Origin: Lactobacillus jensenii DSM 20557
Lineage (GTDB): Bacteria; Bacillota; Bacilli; Lactobacillales; Lactobacillaceae
Assembly: GCF_001436455.1 (NCBI RefSeq)
Contig: NZ_AYYU01000008.1
Coordinates: 1 to 60,676 of the forward strand
DNA length: 60,676 nucleotides
Direction: 5' to 3'
Under the pieces are notes generated by a model that was given only the letters and a program-made list of their open reading frames with translations, was not told the origin of the DNA and ran no database searches. The translations under genes were made by a program, and so were the position numbers. This document shows positions 45,514-54,467 of the stretch, in pieces (the stretch's first letter is position 1; every line of letters begins with the position of its first letter).

Positions 45514-47007
45514 TTAATTCAAATCTTTTATTTTCTTCTCTGCTCTTGAATAGAAAATCCAAGCAACAATACCAAAGAAAACAGGTCCAAATGCAGTCCA
45601 AAAGGCCGTTGCAGGATCACCTTCTACAATTGGTTCAATGATTGTAAAGATAATTCCTGCCGCAATAACAATCCAAACAATTGTAGTTACAATCCAAACC
45701 CACTTTTGACTTCGATAAAAGACAAATGGTCGATCTAAATCTTTCTTCATCTTAAAGAATGGAAATGCTCCAATTAAGAATAGGTATGGTGCTGCAGATG
45801 AAACATTCATCATGTCTGTGAGAACTGTATAGAAAGCACTTGCGGAATTGCCACCAAATGAAACAAACAAGATGATAAGTGAGACAAATGCTACTTCACA
45901 CCACATAGAAAATTCTGGCATATCATACTTGTTTAAAGTAGTTAGTCTCTTTGGAAGAAGACGCTGATCACAACCTTCAATAAATGACTTAATAGGTGAA
46001 TACAGCATAACAAACGCTGCCCCTAATCCACCTAATACATCACTTATCGCAGTGATTTGCGAAAATACTTTACCTAGTACTAATGCTTGTGCATGACCCA
46101 AACCAAAGGCTTTACCAAAAACAAGCCCCATGTTATTGATTAATACATATTCAACGTTAGCCAAGTTTACGTTCTTTTGACCTAAAATTTCTGACCAATT
46201 CGCTGTAACGCCACATAAAAAAATAGTCAGAATATAAAGAACTGTCATCATAATCATGGCCCAAATTAAGCCTCGAGGGAATGTTTTTTCAGGTTTATCA
46301 ACATTATCAATTACTCCAGCCATAGTTTCCAAACCACCATAAGCAAACAATGCATACACAATGAATGAAACTACTGCAAATGGGCTAGTAAACGATGAGT
46401 TAGGTGACTTAACTAAACTAGCTGCAGTCAATGGTTCAGCTAATTGACCATGTTGCATCAGTAAGATTATCAAGCTAACAACAATAAAAACTACTGAAAT
46501 TCCTAAAGTCGCTACTCCACAAACACTAGAAATCTTAACGATTCCATTAATTCCTTTTGAAGCAATTGCACAAACAATTACCAAAAAGATTATTTCTAAA
46601 ATACCCAAAGTTTGGTCACTTGATAATCCAAATAAATGCCAACTAGTTGTAGTATCTCTACCAAAAATAGCTGTTGCTACTGATACTAGGAAAAATTGAG
46701 TTGATGATACAAGCCAAATTACCCAAGCAGCTAACCAAATAAAGGTCCCAACAAAAGCTGGCTTTTCACCAATTGAGCCACGTAGCCAAGAAAAAATCCC
46801 ACCCTTAGCTGCTTTAAATGAAGCACCATATTCTGCAAACATCAAAGCAGATGGCAGGAAGAATAGTACAGCTGTCAATACATACCAAATAATACTTGAG
46901 TAGCCCATCTGATAAAATGCTGTTAATGAGTTACTATAACCATAAATTGAAGAGAAAATCATCAAGATTAACCCAATTAAGGTTATCTTTTTCTTCTTTT
47001 CACTCAT
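45514..47007 (-). CDS. APC-family amino acid permease (YjeM-like), paralogue
   Basis: 497 residues. Same architecture as the protein at 32278-33756: MIFSSIYGYSNSLTAFYQMGYSS, YGGLETMAGVIDNVDKPEKTFPRG, and a similar C-terminus ending in a charged tail. Likely an amino acid antiporter or symporter of the same branch; substrate unknown. Start ATG behind GAGGGA. Monocistronic. Confidence 0.85.
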   Translation of the reverse strand: MSEKKKKITLIGLILMIFSSIYGYSNSLTAFYQMGYSSIIWYVLTAVLFFLPSALMFAEYGASFKAAKGGIFSWLRGSIGEKPAFVGTFIWLAAWVIWLVSSTQFFLVSVATAIFGRDTTTSWHLFGLSSDQTLGILEIIFLVIVCAIASKGINGIVKISSVCGVATLGISVVFIVVSLIILLMQHGQLAEPLTAASLVKSPNSSFTSPFAVVSFIVYALFAYGGLETMAGVIDNVDKPEKTFPRGLIWAMIMMTVLYILTIFLCGVTANWSEILGQKNVNLANVEYVLINNMGLVFGKAFGLGHAQALVLGKVFSQITAISDVLGGLGAAFVMLYSPIKSFIEGCDQRLLPKRLTTLNKYDMPEFSMWCEVAFVSLIILFVSFGGNSASAFYTVLTDMMNVSSAAPYLFLIGAFPFFKMKKDLDRPFVFYRSQKWVWIVTTIVWIVIAAGIIFTIIEPIVEGDPATAFWTAFGPVFFGIVAWIFYSRAEKKIKDLN

Positions 47008-47126
47008 AAAATCCCTCGGTTCAAATTATTTCTAAAAATTTATATATGATACTATACATTTTAGCACTCGGTAAAGTATTAAAAAAGATATAATTTGAAG
47101 CTCCGAAACTTATTAGTAGCTTTTGT

Positions 47127-47696
47127 TTATTTTTTAAAAAAAGCTTTTTCAAAACGATTGCAAATTAGTTTAACCAATATACCATCAAAAAATAAACTAC
47201 TTACCCAACCGGTAAAAAACATCAAAATTTGTAAATTCAGGTTATATTTGTACCAGCCATATAAGGTATATGTTAAGAAAAAGCCAGTAAAATGAGCACC
47301 AGTAGCTCCTAACAAAACAGCTACCCAAGAGAAATTCTTTCTACTTTTAGCTGTTAAAAAGCCTATTTCATTTCCAAAACCTTGGACAAAACCAGCTAAA
47401 ATTGTAATTACTCCCCATTGTCCTCCTACAAGCATCTCACCAAGAGCAGCTAAAGTTTCGCCTAACGTAGCGCTCCCTTTTGCTGGGACAAAGTAAATAA
47501 CTAATGGTGCAGCCATGTACCATAACCCACTCATCAAAGTATCAGTTAATTGTGCATAACCAGTAGGAAGTAATACTGCTTTGGCCAGATTGTAAATTAA
47601 ATTAAATCCATAAGTATAAATTACTCCCATTATTAGCCCGATTAAACTTACCAGAATAATTGCTTGAATATCCCAATTTGACTTCTTTTTAAACAT
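47127..47696 (-). CDS. ykoE: ECF transporter S component, YkoE family (thiamin precursor)
   Basis: 189 residues, about six hydrophobic segments, with the YkoE-type GGQWGVITILAGFVQGFGNEIGF stretch. YkoE-type S components bind hydroxymethylpyrimidine or thiamin; the TPP riboswitch directly upstream supports this independently. No ykoD/ykoC or ECF energising genes are adjacent, so it must use the shared EcfA-EcfT module. Start ATG six bases after AGGAGG, which is buried in a hairpin. Confidence 0.88.
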   Translation of the reverse strand: MFKKKSNWDIQAIILVSLIGLIMGVIYTYGFNLIYNLAKAVLLPTGYAQLTDTLMSGLWYMAAPLVIYFVPAKGSATLGETLAALGEMLVGGQWGVITILAGFVQGFGNEIGFLTAKSRKNFSWVAVLLGATGAHFTGFFLTYTLYGWYKYNLNLQILMFFTGWVSSLFFDGILVKLICNRFEKAFFKK

Positions 47697-47702
47697 AAAA
47701 AT

Positions 47703-47729
47703 CCTCCTTTTAACTTAGTCAAAAGGAGG
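47703..47729 (-). promoter_or_regulatory. Expression-platform hairpin covering the ykoE Shine-Dalgarno
   Basis: On the minus strand CCTCCTTTT (47729-47721) pairs perfectly with AAAAGGAGG (47711-47703); the second arm is the ykoE ribosome-binding site. The hairpin is followed by ATTTTT. It can block translation, and the T run may also allow termination. Confidence 0.7.
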
Positions 47730-47746
47730 GTTAATTTTGATTTAAT

Positions 47747-47826
47747 CCACTTTCCTCGCGCTGGCATTACCCAGTTCAGGTTCAAAGGGTCGACCTAAGT
47801 CTCTCAGCTACTAGCTCCCCTAGTGA
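47747..47826 (-). ncRNA. TPP riboswitch (THI element)
   Basis: The minus strand carries all conserved parts in order: the P1 5' arm CACT, CTGAGAG, ACCCTTTGAACCTGA, GGGTAATGCCAGCG, GGAA and the closing AGTG. It lies in the leader of ykoE, with the Shine-Dalgarno hairpin downstream. Thiamin pyrophosphate binding should turn expression off. Confidence 0.93.
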
Positions 47827-47942
47827 CATAAATTAATACTAATATTTAACTATAGCCTTAGTATAGCATATTATTTAAGATAACTTATCTTTTATGCTAT
47901 CATAATAATATTGGTTTCAATAAAAAACAAATTCTAGAAAGG

Positions 47943-49325
47943 ATGTTGCATCCACACATGGGTGAACCAAATAAACAAGATAAAAAGGAAATTCGACGAA
48001 AACAAAAGAAAAATATTTTTTATAAGCGTAAGAATTATAAAAAAGCTCCTTTTTCTGATGTCCATGCACAACTATATTGGGCATTAGTCTTAGGCCAAAT
48101 CGCTTGTGCTTATGCTTTAGGTATTGCAGGTAGTGCCTTTAACCATGCTAAGCTCGCTTTGAATATTAATGATACTTGGTTAGGTTTATTAGGTGCTGGA
48201 TCATTGATTGGTTTAGCAGGAAGCTTTATCATGGGACGAATTTCTGACCGCTTTGGCCGGAAACATCTTTTGATGGCTAATATGTATATCTACACAATCT
48301 TATCTATTTTGCAATTCTTTACTAGCAACTTACTCTTACTATTCATTCTCAGAGTCGGAATCGGATTAATGATTGCCATCGATTATACAGTTGGTAATTC
48401 AATCTTAGTTGAATGGCTACCTACTAAAGATGGTGCAAAAAGACAAAGTAACTTGCTACTATATTGGGCATATGGATTTGGACTTTCATTTTTAGCCAGT
48501 CAATTTATTAGTAATTGGCGACTTATGCTCTGTTCTTCTGCAGTTTTAGGATTGATTGCTGCAATCTACCGAAGCGTTGTACAAATTCCCCACTCTCCTT
48601 CATGGCTTGCTAGTCATGGTGAACATCGCCAAGCTCAGAAAGTTATCCAAAAGAATCTTGGTAAAAAATGGGGCTTACCTAAGAACTTACTACGTATTAG
48701 AAAGAAATCTGATGCTTCAACAGCTGAATTATTTGGAAAGAAGTATTGGAAGTCAACTTTAACTGGGACTGCCTTTTATGCAACTCAGGCTTTTGCATTT
48801 TTCGGAATTAGTATTTTCTTGCCAATTCTATTGAAGAATATGCATATGAATAATGCTTTCTTGTCTGGCTTACTTTACAATTCAGCAATTATTGTCGGAA
48901 CAGCAATTGGGATTTGGTTGTTTAATAAAATGAGCAGACGAAGCTTTTTAATCTTAACTTTTACAATTCCAATCATTTGTCTCTTCATTTTAGCTTTATT
49001 ACCAAAATTACCATCAGTATTAACTTTATTGGTATTTACTGTTTTCTCAATTGTACTTTCAGCTTCATTATTACTTGACTTTACATATACTACAGAACTA
49101 TTTGACCTTCGCATTAGAGCAACAGGTGTTGGTTTTGTTATTATGATGAGTCGTGTTGGGGCAGCTGCTGGTACATTCTTGTTACCAATCATTGTTAATC
49201 TTGCTGGCGCTTACGTTACTTTATGTGTCTGCGGAGTTATTTTACTAATTGGGACAATTATCTGTCTTTTCACCGCTCCTGAAACTAATCCTAAGTTCGT
49301 TAAGCAAGGAAATAAAAACAATTAA
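47943..49325 (+). CDS. MFS transporter (metabolite:H+ symporter type), paralogue 1
   Basis: 460 residues, 12 helices. MFS motif A GRISDRFGRKHLL, and RATGVGFVIMMSRVGAAAGTFLLP in TM11 as in the sugar/aromatic acid/NiaP-like symporter branch. It has a basic N-terminal tail of about 30 residues missing from its neighbour. The start is uncertain: the ATG at 47943 is too close to GAAAGG and the next ATG (47958) is far from it. A tandem copy follows at 49436. Substrate unknown. Confidence 0.85.
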   Translation: MLHPHMGEPNKQDKKEIRRKQKKNIFYKRKNYKKAPFSDVHAQLYWALVLGQIACAYALGIAGSAFNHAKLALNINDTWLGLLGAGSLIGLAGSFIMGRISDRFGRKHLLMANMYIYTILSILQFFTSNLLLLFILRVGIGLMIAIDYTVGNSILVEWLPTKDGAKRQSNLLLYWAYGFGLSFLASQFISNWRLMLCSSAVLGLIAAIYRSVVQIPHSPSWLASHGEHRQAQKVIQKNLGKKWGLPKNLLRIRKKSDASTAELFGKKYWKSTLTGTAFYATQAFAFFGISIFLPILLKNMHMNNAFLSGLLYNSAIIVGTAIGIWLFNKMSRRSFLILTFTIPIICLFILALLPKLPSVLTLLVFTVFSIVLSASLLLDFTYTTELFDLRIRATGVGFVIMMSRVGAAAGTFLLPIIVNLAGAYVTLCVCGVILLIGTIICLFTAPETNPKFVKQGNKNN

Positions 49326-49343
49326 ACCAATCACATAATAACG

Positions 49344-49376
49344 AAAAATAGTCACCGATAGATGGCTATTTTTTTA
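49344..49376 (+). terminator. Terminator between the MFS paralogues
   Basis: AAAAATAGTCA pairs with TGGCTATTTTT (one G-T pair), then TTT. The second paralogue therefore has its own transcript. Confidence 0.75.
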
Positions 49377-49435
49377 TTAGACCAATCATGGTATTATTTT
49401 TATTGTGCGAATTTAATTTGAAAGGATAATCCTTA

Positions 49436-50731
49436 ATGACTCAAACTAAGAATTACAAAGATGCACCTTTCTCTAAGGTGCATTCACAAATTTATTGGGC
49501 AATGAACATTGGACAGATTGCCTGTGCTTACGCTCTTAATGTGGCCGGAATTGCTTTTGGAAACGGGCAACATCAGCTAGGCATCAATAACTTTCTCTTA
49601 GGTTTACTTGGAGCTGCAAGTTTAATCGGATTAATCGGCAGCTTCTTCATGGGGCAATTAGCTGATAGATTTGGTAGAAAACATATACTAATGAGTAATA
49701 TGTATATTTTTACCATTTTATCTTTATTGCAATACTTTACAACTAACGTATGGCTTTTATTAGTTCTTAGATTGTTAATTGGATTAATGATTGCAGTTGA
49801 TTACACAGTCGGAAATGCCTTAATGGTTGAATGGCTACCTACTAAAGATGCAGCTGCAAAGCAGAGTCACTTATTATTTTACTGGACATTGGGGCTTTTA
49901 ATTGCTTATGTGACAGGACATTATGTTAGTGACTGGCGCTTACTCCTAGCTTCAAGTGCAGTCTTTGGTTTAATTGCTGCACTTAACCGTAGCTTCATTC
50001 GCCTCCCAGCATCCCCTTCATGGCTAGCAAGTCATAATCAAAATGAATCAGCAACTGAATTAATTCAGGAAAGATTAGGAAAAGAATGGGGTTTACCCAA
50101 GCATTTAGTTGAGCTTGAAGAAGATCCAAGTATTAACTGGATGACTCTTTTTTCCAAAGATTACTGGCGTCAAACTTTAGCTGGAACTGCCTTTTATGCT
50201 ACTCAATCTTTTGCATTCTTCGGAATTAATATTTTCTTACCAATTCTATTAAAGAGTATGGATGTAACAGATACATACCTAGCTGGTTTATTTTACAATA
50301 TTGCTACTGTTGCGGGACCTGCAATTGGTATTTATTTCTTTAATATATATCGTAGAAGAAGCTTTTTAATTGTTACTTTTTCAATTTCCAGCCTTTGCTT
50401 ATTCATTTTAGCTTTTGGAAAATCAATTAATTCAATTATCGAAATAACAATCTTTACACTTTTAGCAGTTATTTTAACGGCATCTGTATTGTTAGATTTC
50501 CCTTATACATCTGAATTATTTGATATTAAACTTCGTGGTACTGGTGTTGGTTTTGTCATCGCTATGAGTAGAATTGGCGCAGCATTAGGAACATTCTTAC
50601 TTCCTGTTGTTGTTAGTGCATATGGTTCATATGTAACAATGGCTATTTGTGGCGTGGTCTTGCTACTAGGTACAGTAATTTGTTATTTTGTTGCTCCTGA
50701 AACTAATCCAAGATATGTTAATAAAGATTAA
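49436..50731 (+). CDS. MFS transporter (metabolite:H+ symporter type), paralogue 2
   Basis: 431 residues, with extended identity to the preceding gene: for example GTAFYATQSFAFFGINIFLP against GTAFYATQAFAFFGISIFLP, and VEWLPTKDAA against VEWLPTKDGA. A tandem duplication that has diverged. Start ATG behind GAAAGGA with normal spacing. Same transporter branch; substrate unknown. Confidence 0.87.
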   Translation: MTQTKNYKDAPFSKVHSQIYWAMNIGQIACAYALNVAGIAFGNGQHQLGINNFLLGLLGAASLIGLIGSFFMGQLADRFGRKHILMSNMYIFTILSLLQYFTTNVWLLLVLRLLIGLMIAVDYTVGNALMVEWLPTKDAAAKQSHLLFYWTLGLLIAYVTGHYVSDWRLLLASSAVFGLIAALNRSFIRLPASPSWLASHNQNESATELIQERLGKEWGLPKHLVELEEDPSINWMTLFSKDYWRQTLAGTAFYATQSFAFFGINIFLPILLKSMDVTDTYLAGLFYNIATVAGPAIGIYFFNIYRRRSFLIVTFSISSLCLFILAFGKSINSIIEITIFTLLAVILTASVLLDFPYTSELFDIKLRGTGVGFVIAMSRIGAALGTFLLPVVVSAYGSYVTMAICGVVLLLGTVICYFVAPETNPRYVNKD

Positions 50732-50758
50732 AAAAACTCACCAATGGTGAGTTTTTTT
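50731..50758. terminator. Bidirectional terminator
   Basis: ACTCACC-AAT-GGTGAGT with A and T runs. Between the convergent MFS and MacB-like genes. Confidence 0.82.
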
Positions 50759-50765
50759 ATTTATC

Positions 50766-52733
50766 CTATTCTCCTGCTAAAGCATCAATTGGATTTAAAC
50801 TTGCTGCATGACGTGCAGGTAAAATTGCAGCTAATAAAGAAATAATAATTGAAATTACAAAGGCAGAAATGATATTGCCAGCACTAATTTGAATAAATGA
50901 ATAATGTGCAATTTTAGATAAGGCAGAATTTGCTAAAGTTTGAACGATTAAAGCAATAATTGTTGCAAATGTCGCACTAAATATTCCTAATAAAATAGAT
51001 TCACTAGTAAAAAGACGGCGAATATCTCCTTTACTTTCACCTAATGCCCGCAAGATTCCAATCTCTTTAGTTCGATCAGAAACTGACATATACATTGTCA
51101 CAATAATCATTAAAGCAGATACTAATAATGAAATTCCCGCAATCCCTGCTAAAACATTAGTAATCAAACTAATATATGTTTCAATTCTATCAAGAATTGA
51201 TGATACTGCAGTAGCAGTAAATCTCAATTTCCTATTAACTTTAGCCTCATTAATTCTTTTAGCTACGCTTTTAGCAGCATTCATACTCTTTGCACTGACA
51301 CCTAATGCGGCAACATTAGTTGACATATTAACAGCTTTCAAAGCATCTACAATAGTACTACCTCCAACGGCATTGATCTGACTTGTACCGCTACTTTCAG
51401 TTAAGCCGACTACTTTTACTTTAACTGTCGCTACAGCCTTTTGACCTAATTTATTTAATCCCGTATATGTCAAAGTAATTTTCTTTCCAATTAAAGAATT
51501 CGGCTGATTTGTCAGACTCTTAGCAACATCTTTTTTATCGATAACTATTTCTCCGGTTTTAGGCATCCTTCCCTTTTTAATGCTTGAAGTATTTAAAATA
51601 CTAGTCCAATTAGTCACAGTAGAGATATTAGTATCTTTTTTGTTAAAACTAATCGCAACATTTGAAAGAGTATAAATTTTTTCAACTTTTGTTACATCTT
51701 TTACTCTCTTTAAAGTATTGATATCTTTCTTTGAAAAAGCACTAATTTTTTTATCTCTTGTAGCTAAATTAACATATGTATCTTGCTGCTTATTATTAGA
51801 TTTGACATATGGAGTAACCAACACTTGCTTCGGATTAACTAAACTATTAACCTGCTGATTTACGTAGCCTTTAACACCTGTACCTAGTCCATTAAAAGTA
51901 ATAACGCTAAAAAGTCCTACGGCTGTACCAATAATTATTAATAAGTTTCTCTTAAAGTGATATTTAAAATGTTTAAAGGCATTTCTTACACTAGTTAACA
52001 AAGGTAACTTTTTCGAATGTAACTTTCTCTGAACTTTAGCTTTATATGCTGGTTTTAAACGCTCATCTGAAATAATTTTTCCATCAGCCAAGCGAACTAT
52101 TCTGGTTCCAGAGTCAGCTACATGTTGCGAGTGAGTGACTGCAATAACTAATCTACCCTCAGCAGCTATTTGATTCAAAAGTGTTAATACTTCTTCAGTA
52201 TTTTGAGAGTCAAGTGCACCTGTTGGCTCATCCGCAATAATTACTTGTGGATCATTTGCTAATGCTCTAGCAATTGCAACACGCTGTTTTTGTCCCCCGG
52301 ATAATTGTTTAGGATATTTTTTAACATGGTCCTCTAGTCCAACTTGCTTTAGTAAATCAAAAGCCCGTTGTTTTCTTTCATTGACACTTAGAGTTGTCAT
52401 ATCTAGAGCTAATGAAACATTGTCCAAAACATTTAAATGCGGAATTAAGTTATAACTCTGGTAAATATAACCAACTGTTTCTCGACGATATTTATTTAAA
52501 CTGGTTTCTTTACTATGATTTAACCTTTGCCCAGCTAATACAACCTCACCTTTAAAAGCCCAATCTAGTCCACCGATAATATTCATTAATGTGGACTTAC
52601 CACCACCAGATTCACCAAGAATTGAGACAAAATCTCCCAATTCAAAATCTAAATTTATTCCCTTGAGAACTGGAAATTCTTCTTTTCCGAGGAAATAAGA
52701 TTTATAAATATTCTTTAGCTCCAAAAATGCCAT
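50766..52733 (-). CDS. MacB-like ABC transporter (ATPase fused to FtsX-type permease)
   Basis: 655 residues. N-terminal ATPase (1-230): Walker A GESGGGKST, signature LSGGQ, Walker B VIIADEPTGALD. Then TM1 near 265, an extracellular MacB-core domain (about 290-520), and three C-terminal helices of the FtsX type ending in PARHAASLNPIDALAGE. Type VII ABC proteins pump peptides or toxins, or transmit mechanical signals. Start ATG behind GGGGAGG. Divergent from a TetR gene that probably represses it. Confidence 0.9.
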   Translation of the reverse strand: MAFLELKNIYKSYFLGKEEFPVLKGINLDFELGDFVSILGESGGGKSTLMNIIGGLDWAFKGEVVLAGQRLNHSKETSLNKYRRETVGYIYQSYNLIPHLNVLDNVSLALDMTTLSVNERKQRAFDLLKQVGLEDHVKKYPKQLSGGQKQRVAIARALANDPQVIIADEPTGALDSQNTEEVLTLLNQIAAEGRLVIAVTHSQHVADSGTRIVRLADGKIISDERLKPAYKAKVQRKLHSKKLPLLTSVRNAFKHFKYHFKRNLLIIIGTAVGLFSVITFNGLGTGVKGYVNQQVNSLVNPKQVLVTPYVKSNNKQQDTYVNLATRDKKISAFSKKDINTLKRVKDVTKVEKIYTLSNVAISFNKKDTNISTVTNWTSILNTSSIKKGRMPKTGEIVIDKKDVAKSLTNQPNSLIGKKITLTYTGLNKLGQKAVATVKVKVVGLTESSGTSQINAVGGSTIVDALKAVNMSTNVAALGVSAKSMNAAKSVAKRINEAKVNRKLRFTATAVSSILDRIETYISLITNVLAGIAGISLLVSALMIIVTMYMSVSDRTKEIGILRALGESKGDIRRLFTSESILLGIFSATFATIIALIVQTLANSALSKIAHYSFIQISAGNIISAFVISIIISLLAAILPARHAASLNPIDALAGE

Positions 52734-52802
52734 TATAACCTCCCCGATAAGTTAAACTCGAATGCTTAATTTTTACCAATATTAATATAGATATAGCTTT
52801 CC

Positions 52803-52842
52803 TGTCAATAAAGTTAAATAATTTGTCGTTATATTTAACTTT
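52803..52842. promoter_or_regulatory. Divergent promoter/operator between MacB-like and TetR genes
   Basis: AAAGTTAAATA (52810-52820) and TATTTAACTTT (52832-52842) are perfect 11-base arms with an 11-base spacer, typical of a TetR dimer operator. A consensus TTGACA -35 for the MacB-like gene (minus strand, 52808-52803) abuts it. Confidence 0.7.
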
Positions 52843-52870
52843 TATGATATTATTTGATGTAAGAAAGGTC

Positions 52871-53449
52871 GTGTTCAAAATACGCCGAGAAAGAAAAAAA
52901 GAACTAAATCGTCAAAAAATTATTGCAGCAGCTAAAAAATTATTTTTAAGAAAAGGTATCAGTGCTACAAACGTACGTGATATTAGTACTGTATCAGGAA
53001 TTTCTTATGTAACAATGTATAAATACTTTTACGATAAAAATGATCTTATTCAAATCGTTTGTAGGGAAGTTATTGATGAAGTCATCAACTATGCATATTC
53101 ACAACTAAATAATGAAAATCTAACTTTTTTCGAAAAATTACATCGTTTAAGTTTTAAGGAAACCTTTGAGAAAATCTACGGAACTACCGCTTTCATAGAC
53201 TTTTCTAATTATATAAATTCTGACAAAAAATTAGCAGTATATATAAACCAAAGAATAAACAATAGTTGGATAAAAATAGTTGAAGCTGGTCGGCAAGATG
53301 GCTTTATACACGCATCTGCTTCAGATGAGCAAATTTGCAAATTTTTATCTTTAATTTTTAAGCTTGACCACAACGAAGTTAAGAAAAACATCAATGAATA
53401 TGGTGAATTATTTCTATATGGTTTGGCAGGTCATAATAAAAACAAGTAA
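52871..53449 (+). CDS. TetR-family transcriptional regulator
   Basis: 192 residues if started at the GTG at 52871. Starts further upstream would lie within the operator dyad region or lack a ribosome-binding site; AAGAAAGG is only two bases before this GTG, so the start is uncertain. The HTH is clear: KIIAAAKKLFLRKGISATNVRDIS then SGISYVTMYKYFYDKNDL. Divergent from the MacB-like gene, with an 11-bp dyad between; it probably represses both. Confidence 0.82.
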   Translation: MFKIRRERKKELNRQKIIAAAKKLFLRKGISATNVRDISTVSGISYVTMYKYFYDKNDLIQIVCREVIDEVINYAYSQLNNENLTFFEKLHRLSFKETFEKIYGTTAFIDFSNYINSDKKLAVYINQRINNSWIKIVEAGRQDGFIHASASDEQICKFLSLIFKLDHNEVKKNINEYGELFLYGLAGHNKNK

Positions 53450-53454
53450 ATGCA

Positions 53455-53514
53455 TTGACTTACTTTTTGTAAGATGGTAAATTATTAATCAATAAGCACT
53501 AACAAAAAGTTAGT
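53455..53514 (+). promoter_or_regulatory. Promoter and dyads upstream of amino acid binding protein 1
   Basis: TTGACT (53455-53460), a 17-base spacer, TAAATT (53478-53483). CTTAC-TTTTT-GTAAG overlaps the -35 and spacer; ACTAAC-AAAAA-GTTAGT (53498-53514) lies in the leader. The same arrangement recurs before the next gene. Confidence 0.65.
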
Positions 53515-53536
53515 AATTTTATGAGGAGGATTTGCC

Positions 53537-54328
53537 ATGAGTTGGTTTAAAAAAATAAGTTTATTTGCTGGGTTGATTGCTATTAGTGTGGGGCTAGTAG
53601 CATGCAGCAACCAAAAATCATCAAGTAGCGAAGTCTTACATAAGGGTACTTTAACTGTTGGACTTGAAGGAACATATGCGCCATATGCTTACCGCGAAAA
53701 TGGAAAGTTAACTGGGTTTGAAGTAGATTTAGCAAAAGCGGTAGCTAAGAAAGCTGGCTATAAAATTAAATTTGTTCCTACTAAGTGGGATTCACTTATT
53801 GCAGGGTTAGGTGCCAAGAAGTTTGATATTGTTATCAACGATATTGCAATGACGCCTGAACGTAAAAAAGCATACGCTTTTTCAACTCCATACATTTATT
53901 CAAAATCAGCTTTAATCATGAAGAAGACTAATAATACTATTAAGAGTGCTAAAGATATTAAAGGTTTGAAAATTGCTGCGGCTACAGGTACAGCCAATGC
54001 CGATAATGTAAAGAAATTTGGAGGACAAAATGTATCTTCTACTGATTTCTCAACAGCTATGGAATTAATTCGCCAAAATCGTGTAGTTGCAGCGATGAAT
54101 TCTAAAGAAGCATTCCTGTACTATCAAAAGAGTCAACACGTAACTGATTTAAAATATATGGAAGTGCCATCAAGTCAAATCGCTGCACAAGAGATTGGCA
54201 TTATGATGGCTAAAGGAAATAGTTCATTACAAAAGAAAATTAATAAAGCACTTAATACTTTGAAAGAAGATGGCACTTTATCTCAACTTTCTAAGAAATA
54301 CTTTGATGGTGACATCACTAAAAAATAA
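53537..54328 (+). CDS. Polar amino acid ABC binding lipoprotein 1
   Basis: 263 residues. Signal peptide with lipobox GLVAC (Cys23). Type-3 solute-binding domain: VGLEGTYAPYAYRENGKLTG, FDIVINDIAMTPERKKAYAF. The family includes cystine, histidine and glutamine binding proteins; cystine is plausible but not shown. Start ATG behind GAGGAGG. It ends at its own terminator, and a paralogue with the rest of the transporter follows. Confidence 0.9.
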   Translation: MSWFKKISLFAGLIAISVGLVACSNQKSSSSEVLHKGTLTVGLEGTYAPYAYRENGKLTGFEVDLAKAVAKKAGYKIKFVPTKWDSLIAGLGAKKFDIVINDIAMTPERKKAYAFSTPYIYSKSALIMKKTNNTIKSAKDIKGLKIAAATGTANADNVKKFGGQNVSSTDFSTAMELIRQNRVVAAMNSKEAFLYYQKSQHVTDLKYMEVPSSQIAAQEIGIMMAKGNSSLQKKINKALNTLKEDGTLSQLSKKYFDGDITKK

Positions 54329-54335
54329 TAACTAG

Positions 54336-54376
54336 CAAAAAACTCTGGAATACTTTAGTATTTCAGAGTTTTTTTG
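54336..54376 (+). terminator. Terminator after binding protein 1
   Basis: AACTCTGGAATACT with AGTATTTCAGAGTT (one mismatch/wobble) around TT, then TTTTT. Isolates the first binding-protein gene from the downstream operon. Confidence 0.82.
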
Positions 54377-54389
54377 TTAAGTAATCTAT

Positions 54390-54446
54390 TTGACTTACTT
54401 TTTGTAAGATGATAAATTATTAAAAGAGCTTCTAACAAAAAGTTAG
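54390..54446 (+). promoter_or_regulatory. Duplicated promoter and dyads, binding protein 2 operon
   Basis: TTGACT (54390-54395), a 17-base spacer, TAAATT (54413-54418), with CTTAC-TTTTT-GTAAG (54394-54408) and CTAAC-AAAAA-GTTAG (54432-54446). Nearly identical to the promoter at 53455. Confidence 0.65.
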
Positions 54447-54467
54447 TAATTTTAAGGGAGACAATTT

